Positions 1 through 8,191 of a DNA stretch of 63,736 bases are shown here, one piece after another. Numbering within the stretch: position 1 is the stretch's first letter; each line of letters begins with the position of its first letter. The DNA is from Bacilli bacterium. Lineage in GTDB: Bacteria; Bacillota_I; Bacilli_A; RF39; UBA660. The position numbers were made by a program, and so were the translations under genes. The notes below the pieces were generated by a model. That model ran no database searches. It was not told where the DNA came from and was given only the letters and a program-made list of their open reading frames with translations. Location: contig JAGBES010000025.1 in the NCBI GenBank assembly GCA_017936845.1, positions 1 through 63,736 of the forward strand, read 5' to 3'.

Positions 1-105
1 GAATTTATTGATGATATTATTTGGGATAATAACAATTATCGACCAAGTTATGCATTAAATTATAAAACCCCAATTGAATATAGAACTCAATTAGGGTTTC
101 AATAA
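1..105 (+). CDS. IS3-family transposase, C-terminal fragment (cut by window edge)
   Basis: The first 34 codons read in frame to TAA and end in the residues YALNYKTPIEYRTQLGF. This is the usual C-terminal tail of the rve-type integrase (OrfB) of IS3/IS150-family elements, where a R/P-x-x-ALN-x-KTP-x-E(Y/F) pattern follows the last catalytic Glu. The catalytic DDE residues lie upstream of the window, so intactness cannot be judged. It acts as a cut-and-paste or copy-out DNA transposase in intact elements. The call rests on a short tail but the motif is distinctive. Confidence 0.8.
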   Translation, partial: EFIDDIIWDNNNYRPSYALNYKTPIEYRTQLGFQ

Positions 106-141
106 TACTTTTTTAGTGTCTACTTTTTGTTGACAACTTCA
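106..141 (+). mobile_element. Probable right end of the IS3-family element
   Basis: Directly after the transposase stop comes AGTGTCTACTTTTTGTTGAC, which resembles the terminal inverted repeat at the right end of IS150-like elements. The left end and target duplication are outside the window, so the exact boundary near 136-141 is a guess. Confidence 0.5.
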
Positions 142-177
142 GAAAAATTCTTAACTTTTTTTTAATGATATATTTTA

Positions 178-993
178 TTATAAGAATATAAGAATTAAAA
201 TACCTACTATTAAGCAGTAATAAACAAAATAAATAAGTTTTCCGTTTTTTACTAAGTTTTTAAACCATTTAGTTCCAATATAAGTAAAGATAAAGGCAAA
301 TATCATACTAATAATATATAAACAAATTGTATTTAAATTTAGATTGGCATCAAACAAATCTTTAAATCCTAATAAAGTAGTTGCTACACTAATAGGAATA
401 TATAAAAGAAATGAAAAATTAAATGCAGTTTCTCTTTTAAAATTTCTAAACATACCACCTACTATAGTAGAACCACTTCTACTTATTCCAGGAATTAATG
501 CTACAACTTGAAATAATCCAACAATTAAAGCATCTTTTAAAGTTATATTTTTTTTATCTTTCTTACCTTTAAAGTCTTTAATTAAGAATAAGAAAAATCC
601 TGTAACTAATAAAGTAATACCAACAAATTTAACATTTTCTTCTAAGAAATCAAAAATTCCTAATTTAGTAACAATAAGTCCCATAATACCTGCTGGTATA
701 GTTGCAAATATTATATACCAAGAATATTTATAATTAGAATAATATTTTTTATCTTTTGTTTTTAAATATTTAAAGAAAGAATTAATTAAACTAAATATTT
801 CATCTTTAAATATTAAACATATAGCAATAAAACTACCAAAATTAGTTATAGTTGCTAATATACCATAATCAATATTATCAATACCACCAACTAATTTTTG
901 AAAAATAAGTAAATGTCCACTAGATGAAACTGGTATTGGTTCAGTTATACCTTGTATAAATCCTAAAAAAATAAAAATAATCAAATTTATCAT
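178..993 (-). CDS. uppP: Undecaprenyl-diphosphatase (UppP/BacA)
   Basis: This membrane enzyme removes a phosphate from undecaprenyl diphosphate, recycling the lipid carrier for peptidoglycan and other wall polymers; loss or excess changes bacitracin sensitivity. The 271-residue length is normal. The N-terminus carries the family motif with the catalytic Glu and Ser (QGITEPIPVSSSGHL, about residues 14-28), and the second motif PGISRSGSTI is near residue 170. Several hydrophobic segments follow the UppP topology. The start ATG has a GGTGAT ribosome site. It is transcribed away from the next gene and stands alone after the IS end. Confidence 0.95.
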   Translation of the reverse strand: MINLIIFIFLGFIQGITEPIPVSSSGHLLIFQKLVGGIDNIDYGILATITNFGSFIAICLIFKDEIFSLINSFFKYLKTKDKKYYSNYKYSWYIIFATIPAGIMGLIVTKLGIFDFLEENVKFVGITLLVTGFFLFLIKDFKGKKDKKNITLKDALIVGLFQVVALIPGISRSGSTIVGGMFRNFKRETAFNFSFLLYIPISVATTLLGFKDLFDANLNLNTICLYIISMIFAFIFTYIGTKWFKNLVKNGKLIYFVYYCLIVGILILIFL

Positions 994-1074
994 AAAATCA
1001 CCTTAATACATTATACACTAAAAAAATAATTTAATAAATATAAAAATAATAAATATTATTAAGTAGGTGATATA

Positions 1075-1299
1075 ATGTATCAAAAAATACTTTTATTTCT
1101 ATTAGGATTTGGATTATCAATAATAGGATTTATATTTATAATAAGTTACTTAAATTTACTTACAATAGGGTATAATTTTTTATATTATGTCAATTTTATT
1201 ATTAGAAGAATAGAATGTTTATATGCACCAATTGGTTTGATTTTAATTTTTATTTCAATAAATATAGATAAAGGAGAAAAATATGAATTACATATATGA
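1075..1299 (+). CDS. Small membrane protein, unknown
   Basis: A 74-residue protein with two or three hydrophobic segments (about residues 4-30, 32-42 and 50-62) and no recognised family. The start is supported by AGGTGAT just upstream of the ATG. Its last codons overlap the start of the next gene by 17 bases, so the two are probably co-transcribed and translationally coupled. Function unknown. Confidence 0.7.
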   Translation: MYQKILLFLLGFGLSIIGFIFIISYLNLLTIGYNFLYYVNFIIRRIECLYAPIGLILIFISINIDKGEKYELHI

Positions 1300-1906
1300 T
1301 ATTTTACTAAATTTTAAAGAAGAATATTATGATTTTTATGACTGGAATAAAAATGATAATATAGTTCATATAAGAAAAATACCTATACTAAAAATAGATA
1401 CAATAGATTTATATAATATAAAAAATAATAAAATAAAAATAGAATTAAAATTTTTAGAAAAAATTAGAAATAAAACAGAAATATTTACATCAAAAACAGT
1501 AAAAAATATAGAATATGCTTTTTTATTAAGTGATGGTAAAAAGGTATTAGCAATTTTAAAACAAGATAAAAAAATAAAAAAGAGTTCCTTATTAATAGAT
1601 GAAGAAATGGATGTTTTAGAAGAAATTGAAAGAGAAGAAATGACAAAAATAGAATATAAAATAGTAGATAAAGAAGAAACAAAAGAACTAAAAACAAGAA
1701 AGCAAAATGAAATAGAAAAATTTGTTAAAAAAGAATTAGAAAAAATAAAAAATCAAGATGAAAAATTAAAGTATATATATTATGAATGTTTTAATAAAAA
1801 AGAAAAATCAAAAGAAAAAATATTAATAGAACTAAATAATATAAATAATCATATAATAAATGAAAAATTATATAAATTTTTCAAATTAATAGAAGTAAAA
1901 AAATAA
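1283..1906 (+). CDS. DUF3603-family protein
   Basis: A 207-residue soluble, lysine- and glutamate-rich protein. The N-terminal part, with the pattern YDWNKNDNIVHIRKIPILKID and later YAFLLSDGKKVLAI, matches what I recall of the DUF3603 family found in Bacillus and relatives, whose members usually start with a similar aromatic-acidic segment. The C-terminal half (about residues 120-180) is highly charged and likely helical or coiled coil. AAAGGAG sits 6 bases before the ATG. No biochemical role is known for the family. The family assignment is from memory and moderately sure. Confidence 0.7.
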   Translation: MNYIYDILLNFKEEYYDFYDWNKNDNIVHIRKIPILKIDTIDLYNIKNNKIKIELKFLEKIRNKTEIFTSKTVKNIEYAFLLSDGKKVLAILKQDKKIKKSSLLIDEEMDVLEEIEREEMTKIEYKIVDKEETKELKTRKQNEIEKFVKKELEKIKNQDEKLKYIYYECFNKKEKSKEKILIELNNINNHIINEKLYKFFKLIEVKK

Positions 1907-1956
1907 TATGAATAAAAAAGATAGAAATGATAATAATAGTAATAAGGAGGAATTTT

Positions 1957-2511
1957 ATGAAAAGATTAGCAATTTTTTTATTAGCACTTATAACTGTAAC
2001 AGGATGCTCTTGTGGTAATACTAAGCTTACACAAGATACACCAAAGAAAAAGGTAGAAACATTTTTTTCAAACTATCAAACACTCAATGATGATGTATTA
2101 ACACAATTAGATGACGTTGTAAATAAACAAACAGATTTTACAGAAGATCAAAAAAATGAATATAGAGAATTGATGAAAAAGCATTACAAAAATTTAACTT
2201 ATGAAATAAAAGATGAGGTAATAGATGGCGATAATGCTACTGTTACAGTAGAAATAGAAGTTACTGATTATTCAAAAATAATGACAGATGCTGATACTTA
2301 TCTTTCTGAACATCCAGAACAATTTAATAATGAAGAAGGAGTATATGATGTAAGTTTATTTACAAAATATCGTTTAGAAAAATTAAAAGATGCAAAAGAT
2401 AAAGTTAAATATACACTTAATTTAACGCTTACAAAAGTAAATGATGAATGGGTAATGGATACAATAAGTGATACAGATGAAAGTAAAATTCATGGAATGT
2501 ATGTATATTAA
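1957..2511 (+). CDS. Lipoprotein, NTF2/DUF4878-like
   Basis: A 184-residue predicted lipoprotein. The signal peptide MKRLAIFLLALITVTGCSC ends in a lipobox (VTGC), so Cys18 would be acylated after LspA cleavage. The mature part has a KKKVETFFSNY segment followed by a repeated pattern of acidic strands, as in small NTF2-like DUF4878 lipoproteins; this fold is a guess. I chose the ATG at 1957 rather than an in-frame ATG at 1927, because AAGGAGG lies 7 bases before it and it starts a clean signal peptide. A terminator follows at once. Confidence 0.75.
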   Translation: MKRLAIFLLALITVTGCSCGNTKLTQDTPKKKVETFFSNYQTLNDDVLTQLDDVVNKQTDFTEDQKNEYRELMKKHYKNLTYEIKDEVIDGDNATVTVEIEVTDYSKIMTDADTYLSEHPEQFNNEEGVYDVSLFTKYRLEKLKDAKDKVKYTLNLTLTKVNDEWVMDTISDTDESKIHGMYVY

Positions 2512-2533
2512 AGACTATAAAGTCTTTTTTTCT
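2511..2533 (+). terminator. Intrinsic terminator
   Basis: AGACT/AGTCT stem with a 4-base loop followed by seven T, right after the lipoprotein stop. Confidence 0.8.
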
Positions 2534-2579
2534 ATGCAATAATATTGTATAATATTAATAATAGTGGGATGGTGATTTT

Positions 2580-3863
2580 ATGAAAATAAAAGTATTTTTG
2601 TTAAGTATTTTCTTTTTATTATTCATAGTTCTACTAAATTTAAAATTAGAAAATATAAGTTTTAAGATAATTAATAAAGAAAAATTAACAACCAATGAAG
2701 AACAAAAAATTTTAGATAAATATAACTATACAAATAAATATAGTTGTAATAAAGTAAAAGTAATAGATGAAAAAGGAAAAATCCTAGGGAATTATGATTT
2801 AGAAACATATGTTGCAGGTGTAGTATCGGGAGAAACTCATATAATAGATGATTCTGAAACTTTTAAAGCTATGTCAGTAGCAATTAGAACATATACATTA
2901 TATGTTACAGATAATTGTAAATATTCAATTATAAATAGCGAAGCAAATCAAGTAATGGATAATCCTAATATAGTATCTAAAAAAATAAAAGAAGCTGTAA
3001 AAAGTACAGAAGGTGAAATATTAACATTAGATGATAAATTAGTAAAAGCTGAATATGATTCATTCTATAAAGGTGGCAATTTTTATTGTGATTACAAATA
3101 TTGTTACAATACATATTATAAAGTTGGAAATAATAATATAAAACCAACAACACATAAAATAAAAGTTCCAAAAAGTTATTATAATGATTTAGCTGGAGGA
3201 CATGGTAATGGATTAAGTCAATATGGAGCAAAATATTTATCAAGTATAGGTTATAATTATAAAGATATACTTAAATATTTTTATGCAGTTGGCATAAAAA
3301 TAAGTACAATAATAAAACCAAATATAGATGGACTTGAAATAGATGAAGATAATTTTCTAACTAGAAGAACAAAACCAAATAGAAAAAATAAATTTTATTA
3401 TACAAATGAAAAAGCAAATAGTTTAGAAGGAGACTCTACTTGGTATGTAACATCTAGAGCAAATGAAATACTTAATGAACAAAAAATAAGTTATTTGAAA
3501 AATCCAAATGATTATTGTAATATAAATGCTTTTAATAAATCATATGAATACAATAAACCAAAAAAAGGAGCAATAATTAGTTGGGGAAAACATTTAGCTA
3601 TAGTAGAAAATGTATACGAAGATAACAAAATAGATATAACTGAATCATATATAGGTTTAGGATATTATGGAATACAGATGGCTAATGAATATTTAAATCC
3701 TACAGGAAAATTTTATAATGAGAAAACAAATATAGAAGATAGAAAATATAATTGTGAAAATAATAATTCTGGTTGCTTTAAAAGAACAGATAATATAAGT
3801 TTAGAACAAATAAAAAATAGATGGGGATATGATTTTAAATGTTACATATATTTAATAGATTAA
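2580..3863 (+). CDS. SpoIID/LytB-domain protein fused to a CHAP-like domain
   Basis: A 427-residue membrane-anchored wall enzyme. Residues 5-22 form the membrane anchor. Residues about 60-245 are a SpoIID/LytB domain: YVAGVVSGE carries the conserved catalytic Glu (Glu85), and GHGNGLSQYGA is the typical C-terminal signature. SpoIID is a lytic transglycosylase that trims stem-peptide-free glycan during engulfment. Residues about 280-370 look like a CHAP amidase/endopeptidase domain (STWYVTSRANEIL, then PKKGAIISWGKHLAIVE). The usual catalytic Cys of the G-x-C-T-W-Y motif is Ser286 here (codon TCT at 3435-3437), while the His (His338) is kept. It may be a sporulation SpoIID or a general lytic enzyme. 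Confidence 0.85.
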   Translation: MKIKVFLLSIFFLLFIVLLNLKLENISFKIINKEKLTTNEEQKILDKYNYTNKYSCNKVKVIDEKGKILGNYDLETYVAGVVSGETHIIDDSETFKAMSVAIRTYTLYVTDNCKYSIINSEANQVMDNPNIVSKKIKEAVKSTEGEILTLDDKLVKAEYDSFYKGGNFYCDYKYCYNTYYKVGNNNIKPTTHKIKVPKSYYNDLAGGHGNGLSQYGAKYLSSIGYNYKDILKYFYAVGIKISTIIKPNIDGLEIDEDNFLTRRTKPNRKNKFYYTNEKANSLEGDSTWYVTSRANEILNEQKISYLKNPNDYCNINAFNKSYEYNKPKKGAIISWGKHLAIVENVYEDNKIDITESYIGLGYYGIQMANEYLNPTGKFYNEKTNIEDRKYNCENNNSGCFKRTDNISLEQIKNRWGYDFKCYIYLID

Positions 3864-4576
3864 AAAAAATATCAATAATATTTATAATTCTTATATTAAC
3901 AGGTTGTAAAGCAACATATAACTTAAATATAGATAATACAGCTAATATAAAAGAAATAACAGAAATAATAGAAGAAAAAAAAGAAGTATTTGATAAAAAA
4001 AATGAAAATTTGTATGATGTAACTCCAAGCGATTATTTAAAAACAGATTTAAAGTGGCCTACTCCTGTACTAAAAGATGTTGAAATAAATCCATATGAAC
4101 CAATAAAAATAAATAATACAAACTATTATACTAAAAGTGATTTATCAAGCTATAATAGAATAGGAATAAGATATTCATATAATTTTAAAAAAAGTGAATA
4201 TAAAAAATCAAATATTTTAAATACATGTTATGATTATAAGATAATAATTAAAGATGATAAAATTTATTTTAAAACAAATAGTAGTTTTAAATGTTTTGAT
4301 AAATATAAATTATTAGAAGAAGTAACATTTAACTTAAATACAACATGCAAAGTAAAAAATAATAATGCTGATAAAAAAGAAGAAAAATATATATGGAATA
4401 TAACAAAAAATAATTATCAAAATAAAACTATAGAATTTGAACTGGATTGTCAAAAAAAACAGACTAAAAAAATAAATTATTATTATATAATTATTGTAGT
4501 AACAATTTATATATTATTAATAGTATTGATTTACATATTAGCAAAAAGAAAAAGAGAAAAAAATAATAAAATATAA
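3839..4576 (+). CDS. Lipoprotein with C-terminal membrane anchor, unknown
   Basis: A 245-residue protein. The N-terminal signal ends with ILTGC, a good lipobox, so it is likely lipidated at Cys23. A second hydrophobic segment near residues 213-235 is followed by the basic tail KRKREKNNK, so the protein may be held at both ends. The extracellular middle has four further cysteines. It overlaps the end of the SpoIID-CHAP gene by 25 bases, which suggests coupled translation and a shared envelope role. No family recognised. Confidence 0.7.
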   Translation: MLHIFNRLKKISIIFIILILTGCKATYNLNIDNTANIKEITEIIEEKKEVFDKKNENLYDVTPSDYLKTDLKWPTPVLKDVEINPYEPIKINNTNYYTKSDLSSYNRIGIRYSYNFKKSEYKKSNILNTCYDYKIIIKDDKIYFKTNSSFKCFDKYKLLEEVTFNLNTTCKVKNNNADKKEEKYIWNITKNNYQNKTIEFELDCQKKQTKKINYYYIIIVVTIYILLIVLIYILAKRKREKNNKI

Positions 4577-4596
4577 GGACGTAATTGTCCTTTTTA
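4575..4596 (+). terminator. Intrinsic terminator
   Basis: AAGGAC/GTCCTT stem with T5, just after the lipoprotein stop. Its stem resembles that of the terminator at 5877. Confidence 0.75.
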
Positions 4597-4694
4597 AATT
4601 TATTTATAAGAATAGTATTAAACAAAAAATATTGTAAATAAATATAAAATATATTATAATATAAAAAAAATTAGAAATTTGAATGGAGAAAAAT

Positions 4695-5861
4695 ATGAAA
4701 ATAGCAGTAGCAGGAACAGGATATGTAGGGTTATCACTTGCAACCTTACTTAGCCAAAAATATGAAGTATATGCACTTGATATAATAGAAGAGAAAGTTA
4801 ATATGATTAACAATAGGATTTCTCCTATTAAAGATGAATATATAGAAAAGTTTTTTAAAGAAAAAAAATTAAATTTAACAGCAACTTTAGAATATAAAGA
4901 AGCATTTACGAATGCTAATTTTGTAATAATTAGTACACCAACTAATTATGATGCTGTTAATGGGTATTTTGATACTTCAAGTGTAGAAGATATTATAAAA
5001 AAAGTAATTGATATGAATATTGATACTACTATAGTAATAAAAAGTACTATACCAATTGGTTTTGTTGATAATATGAAGAAAAAATATAATATTAATAATA
5101 TTATGTTTTCACCAGAATTTTTAAGAGAAGGAAAGGCTTTATATGATAATCTATATCCATCTAGGATTATAATTGGAGAAAAGAGCAAAAAAGCTTTAGA
5201 ATTTGCTGATTTATTAAAATCAACTGCACTTAAAGAAGATATACCGGTTAAATTTATGGATTCTAAAGAAGCAGAATCAGTAAAATTATTTTCAAATACT
5301 TTTTTAGCAATTAGAGTTTCATATTTTAATGAATTAGATACATATGCAGAACTTAAAGGATTAAATACTAAGGATATAATAGAAGGTGTTTGTTTAGATC
5401 CTAGAATTGGAAATTATTATAATAATCCATCATTTGGATATGGAGGATATTGTTTACCAAAAGATACAAAACAGTTATTAGCAAACTATAAAGATGTTCC
5501 TCAAAACCTAATAGAGGCTATAGTTAAATCTAATGATACTAGAAAAAGTCATATAGCTGAAATGGTGTTAAAAAGAAAACCTAAAATAGTTGGTATATAT
5601 AGATTAACTATGAAAAGTAATTCAGATAATTTTAGAGATAGTGCTATTCAAGGAGTAATAGAACATCTAATATCAAAAAATATAAAAATAATTATATATG
5701 AACCTACATTACAAGAAAAAGAATTTAACGGTTTAGAAGTAATAAATAATCTATCACTATTCAAACAAAAAAGTAATATAATTTTAGCAAATAGAATAGA
5801 TGATGATATAAATGATGTGAAAGAAAAAATTTATACAAGAGATATCTTTTTAACAAATTAA
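4695..5861 (+). CDS. ugd: UDP-glucose 6-dehydrogenase
   Basis: Oxidises UDP-glucose to UDP-glucuronate with two NAD+, supplying acidic sugars for surface polymers. The 388-residue length equals that of E. coli Ugd, and long stretches match it (for example [15 protein letters not shown] and [11 protein letters not shown]). The Rossmann motif is GTGYVGLS at residues 7-14, and the catalytic Cys lies in [17 protein letters not shown] chose the ATG at 4695 over 4683, since GGAG is placed correctly for it and it gives the standard [12 protein letters not shown] start. It stands alone between two terminators with near-identical stems, with no other sugar-nucleotide gene nearby. Confidence 0.93.
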   Translation: MKIAVAGTGYVGLSLATLLSQKYEVYALDIIEEKVNMINNRISPIKDEYIEKFFKEKKLNLTATLEYKEAFTNANFVIISTPTNYDAVNGYFDTSSVEDIIKKVIDMNIDTTIVIKSTIPIGFVDNMKKKYNINNIMFSPEFLREGKALYDNLYPSRIIIGEKSKKALEFADLLKSTALKEDIPVKFMDSKEAESVKLFSNTFLAIRVSYFNELDTYAELKGLNTKDIIEGVCLDPRIGNYYNNPSFGYGGYCLPKDTKQLLANYKDVPQNLIEAIVKSNDTRKSHIAEMVLKRKPKIVGIYRLTMKSNSDNFRDSAIQGVIEHLISKNIKIIIYEPTLQEKEFNGLEVINNLSLFKQKSNIILANRIDDDINDVKEKIYTRDIFLTN

Positions 5862-5876
5862 ATTATATAAAAATAT

Positions 5877-5900
5877 AAGGACATAGTTGTCCTTTTTTTT
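5877..5900 (+). terminator. Intrinsic terminator
   Basis: AAGGACA/TGTCCTT stem followed by eight T, downstream of ugd. Confidence 0.85.
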
Positions 5901-5908
5901 CATATTAT
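5881..5908 (+). promoter_or_regulatory. Possible SigE-like promoter for dacB-spmA-spmB
   Basis: ACATAGT, 13 bases, then CATATTAT. This resembles the Bacillus mother-cell SigE consensus (ATA core at -35, CATAnnnT at -10). It overlaps the ugd terminator. dacB-spm is SigE-dependent in B. subtilis. It is the weakest of four such sites in the window. Confidence 0.3.
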
Positions 5909-5923
5909 TAAATAGGTGATAAA

Positions 5924-7012
5924 GTGAAAAGAATAATTTTATTAATGATTACAATTTTTATGATAATACCTAGTAATGTTAAAGCAATAACAACTAGTGC
6001 TACAAGCTCTATTTTAATGGATATGGATTCAAATAGAATATTATATAGTGATGATATACATAATATAAGATCAGTAGCAAGTATTTCAAAAATAATGACA
6101 GCAATACTTGCAATTGAATCAGGAAAAATGAATAATAAAGTAATAATAGGAAATGAAATAAAAAAAGCATATGGATCAGGCATATATATAAAAGAAGGAG
6201 AAGAATTAACATTAAGAGATTTAGTATATGGTCTTATGCTTAGAAGTGGTAATGATGCAGCCCTTGCAATTGCTAATTATGTGAGTAAAGATACAGAAAC
6301 ATTTGTTAAATTAATGAATAAAAAGGCAGAAGAACTAGGTATGAATGACTCGACATTTAATAATCCAAGTGGTTTAGATAATGAAAAAGGAAATTATTCA
6401 AGCGCATATGATATGGCTATTTTAATGAGTTACGCCTCAAAAAATGAAGAATTTAAAAAAATAACTAAAACCAAGAAATATACTCTTAAAACTAATATGA
6501 ATACCTACATTTGGTATAATAAAAACAAACTACTGTCAAATTATAAATATGCTACAGGTGGAAAAACAGGATTTACGGAAATTGCACGTAGAACATTGGT
6601 AACAACAGCGTCCAAAAATGATTTAAATTTAGTAGTAGTAACACTTAATGATGGTAATGATTGGACAGATCATAAAAATCTATTTGAATATGGATTTGAA
6701 AAATATAAAAAATATAAAATACTTGATAAAAATAAATTTGAAGTAAAAGATGATACATATTATGATAAATATAAATTATATATAAAAAATGATTATAGTT
6801 ATCCTATATTAAATGGAGAGGAACAAAATATATTAGTTAAGATAGAATTAAAAAAAATAAGAAAATTAGAAGATAATCAAAAAGTTGGAGAAGCTAATAT
6901 ATATTTAAGTGATGAAAAAATACATACTGAAAATATATTTATTAAATTAAATAAAGAAAAAAAGATAAGTATCATTACTAAAATAAAGAAATGGATAAAA
7001 AATATATGGTAA
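5924..7012 (+). CDS. dacB: D-alanyl-D-alanine carboxypeptidase, DacB/DacF type (PBP5-like)
   Basis: Serine peptidase of family S11 that removes the terminal D-Ala from pentapeptides and so controls crosslinking; in B. subtilis DacB acts on spore cortex. A signal peptide covers residues 1-20. The three penicillin-binding motifs are present: SISK (S-x-x-K) in SVASISKIMTA, SGN in MLRSGNDAA, and KTG in GGKTGFT. The C-terminal KKIKKWIKNIW is an amphipathic membrane anchor. The start is GTG, set by AGGTGAT. The gene leads straight into spmA and spmB, the same order as the B. subtilis dacB operon, which supports a cortex role. Confidence 0.9.
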   Translation: MKRIILLMITIFMIIPSNVKAITTSATSSILMDMDSNRILYSDDIHNIRSVASISKIMTAILAIESGKMNNKVIIGNEIKKAYGSGIYIKEGEELTLRDLVYGLMLRSGNDAALAIANYVSKDTETFVKLMNKKAEELGMNDSTFNNPSGLDNEKGNYSSAYDMAILMSYASKNEEFKKITKTKKYTLKTNMNTYIWYNKNKLLSNYKYATGGKTGFTEIARRTLVTTASKNDLNLVVVTLNDGNDWTDHKNLFEYGFEKYKKYKILDKNKFEVKDDTYYDKYKLYIKNDYSYPILNGEEQNILVKIELKKIRKLEDNQKVGEANIYLSDEKIHTENIFIKLNKEKKISIITKIKKWIKNIW

Positions 7013-7590
7013 ATAAAATATGGTGTTTCTTTATAGTAAGTGGGATAATTATGTGTTTATTAAATGGAAAAGAAGAAATAATAAATAAAGAAATACTTAA
7101 TTCAACAACTACTTCATTAGATATGATTTTAAAATTATTACCAATAATGGCATTATGGTTAGGAATAATGAATATTGCTAAAAAATCAGGATTACTAGAT
7201 AAAATATCAAAAAAAATAAATCCTTTATTAAAAATTATATTTCCTGAAATTCCAAAAAATCATGAATCATTAAACTATATATCCTCTAATATAATAGCTA
7301 ATATGTGTGGTCTTGGAAATGCAGCAACACCATTTGGACTTAAGGCTATGAAGTCATTACAAGAACTTAATAATAAAAAAGATACTGCAACTAGAAGTAT
7401 GATAACTTTTTTAGTTATAAATACAAGTGGAGTAACAATTATTCCAACAACAATTATATCACTTAGAATGATGTATAAAAGTGCATCACCAACAGAAATA
7501 GTATTGCCTTGTATAATAGCGACTACTATAGCTACAATATCAGGAATAATAATGGATCGTATAATAGCAAGAAGGTGTAAAAATAAATAA
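7006..7590 (+). CDS. spmA: Spore maturation protein A
   Basis: Polytopic membrane protein needed with SpmB for full dehydration of the spore core in Bacillus. At 194 residues it has the family length. Diagnostic segments are WLGIMNIAKKSGLLDKI, MCGLGNAATPFGLKAM and RSMITFLVINTSGVTIIPTT, all of the nucleoside-recognition (Gate) fold. I prefer the ATG at 7006, which overlaps the dacB stop as ATGGTAA and gives the family start MVNKIW. An upstream in-frame ATG at 6991 would add five residues. Confidence 0.93.
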   Translation: MVNKIWCFFIVSGIIMCLLNGKEEIINKEILNSTTTSLDMILKLLPIMALWLGIMNIAKKSGLLDKISKKINPLLKIIFPEIPKNHESLNYISSNIIANMCGLGNAATPFGLKAMKSLQELNNKKDTATRSMITFLVINTSGVTIIPTTIISLRMMYKSASPTEIVLPCIIATTIATISGIIMDRIIARRCKNK

Positions 7591-8101
7591 CCTATCAAAT
7601 ATAATATTACCAATAATTATTCTATCTGTTATGATATATGGAATAAAAAAGAAGATTGATTTATATGATACTTTTATAGAAGGATCAAAAGAAAGCTTTG
7701 ACTTAGTTTTTTCAATGTTTCCATGTATGTTAGCAATGATATTTAGCTTGAATATATTTTTAAAAAGTGGGGTAATAAACTATATATTTGAATTATTAAA
7801 ACCAATAGTTAATATTTTAAAAATACCAGCAGAAGTATTTCCAATGATGATTTTAAGACCTATATCAGGAAGTGCATCTTTAGCATTTTTAAATAATATA
7901 TTTGAAACATATGGACCAGATTCAATAATAGGAATATTATCATCAGTAGTTCAAGGATCTACGGATACAACATTTTATGTTTTAACACTTTATTTTGGGA
8001 GTATAGGAATAAAAAAAATAAGATATTCATTATGGGTAGGATTATTTGCTGATTTAATAGGAATATTATCAGCAATCATAGTTGTAAAAATATTTTTTTA
8101 A
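7583..8101 (+). CDS. spmB: Spore maturation protein B, apparently starting at ATA
   Basis: Partner of SpmA in spore core dehydration. Recognisable segments are FIEGSKESFDLVFSMFP, ILRPISGSASLAFL and STDTTFYVLTLYFGS. The first ATG, at 7631, would cut off the conserved N-terminal membrane segment. The reading frame is open upstream and encodes NNLSNIILPIIILSVMIYG, which matches the normal SpmB N-terminus. No ATG, GTG or TTG begins it. The only position that fits is ATA at 7583, five bases after AAGGTG and overlapping the spmA stop. If ATA is not used, the protein is 156 residues from 7631. The product is sure, the start is inferred. Confidence 0.88.
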   Translation: MNNLSNIILPIIILSVMIYGIKKKIDLYDTFIEGSKESFDLVFSMFPCMLAMIFSLNIFLKSGVINYIFELLKPIVNILKIPAEVFPMMILRPISGSASLAFLNNIFETYGPDSIIGILSSVVQGSTDTTFYVLTLYFGSIGIKKIRYSLWVGLFADLIGILSAIIVVKIFF

Positions 8102-8127
8102 AAATACAATTTTTTGTATTTTTTTTA
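8101..8127 (+). terminator. Intrinsic terminator
   Basis: AATACAA/TTGTATT stem followed by T6, directly after spmB. Confidence 0.8.
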
Positions 8128-8142
8128 TATATGAAATTTAGA

Positions 8143-8171
8143 TTGAAAAAAATTTATAAATATATTATAAT
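8143..8171 (+). promoter_or_regulatory. SigA-type promoter
   Basis: TTGAAA, 17 bases, TATAAT, lying 20 bases before the start of the next gene. Confidence 0.65.
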
Positions 8172-8191
8172 GAACTAGTTAAGGTGATAAG

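Noticed and set aside
1485-1697. Long hydrophobic ORFs on the strand opposite to real genes (here and at 2977, 6009, 10551, 34215, 52287 and others)
   Set aside because: They are antisense to well-supported genes, lack ribosome sites and consist of Leu/Phe/Tyr strings, the expected complement of Lys/Asn/Glu-rich AT-rich coding sequence.
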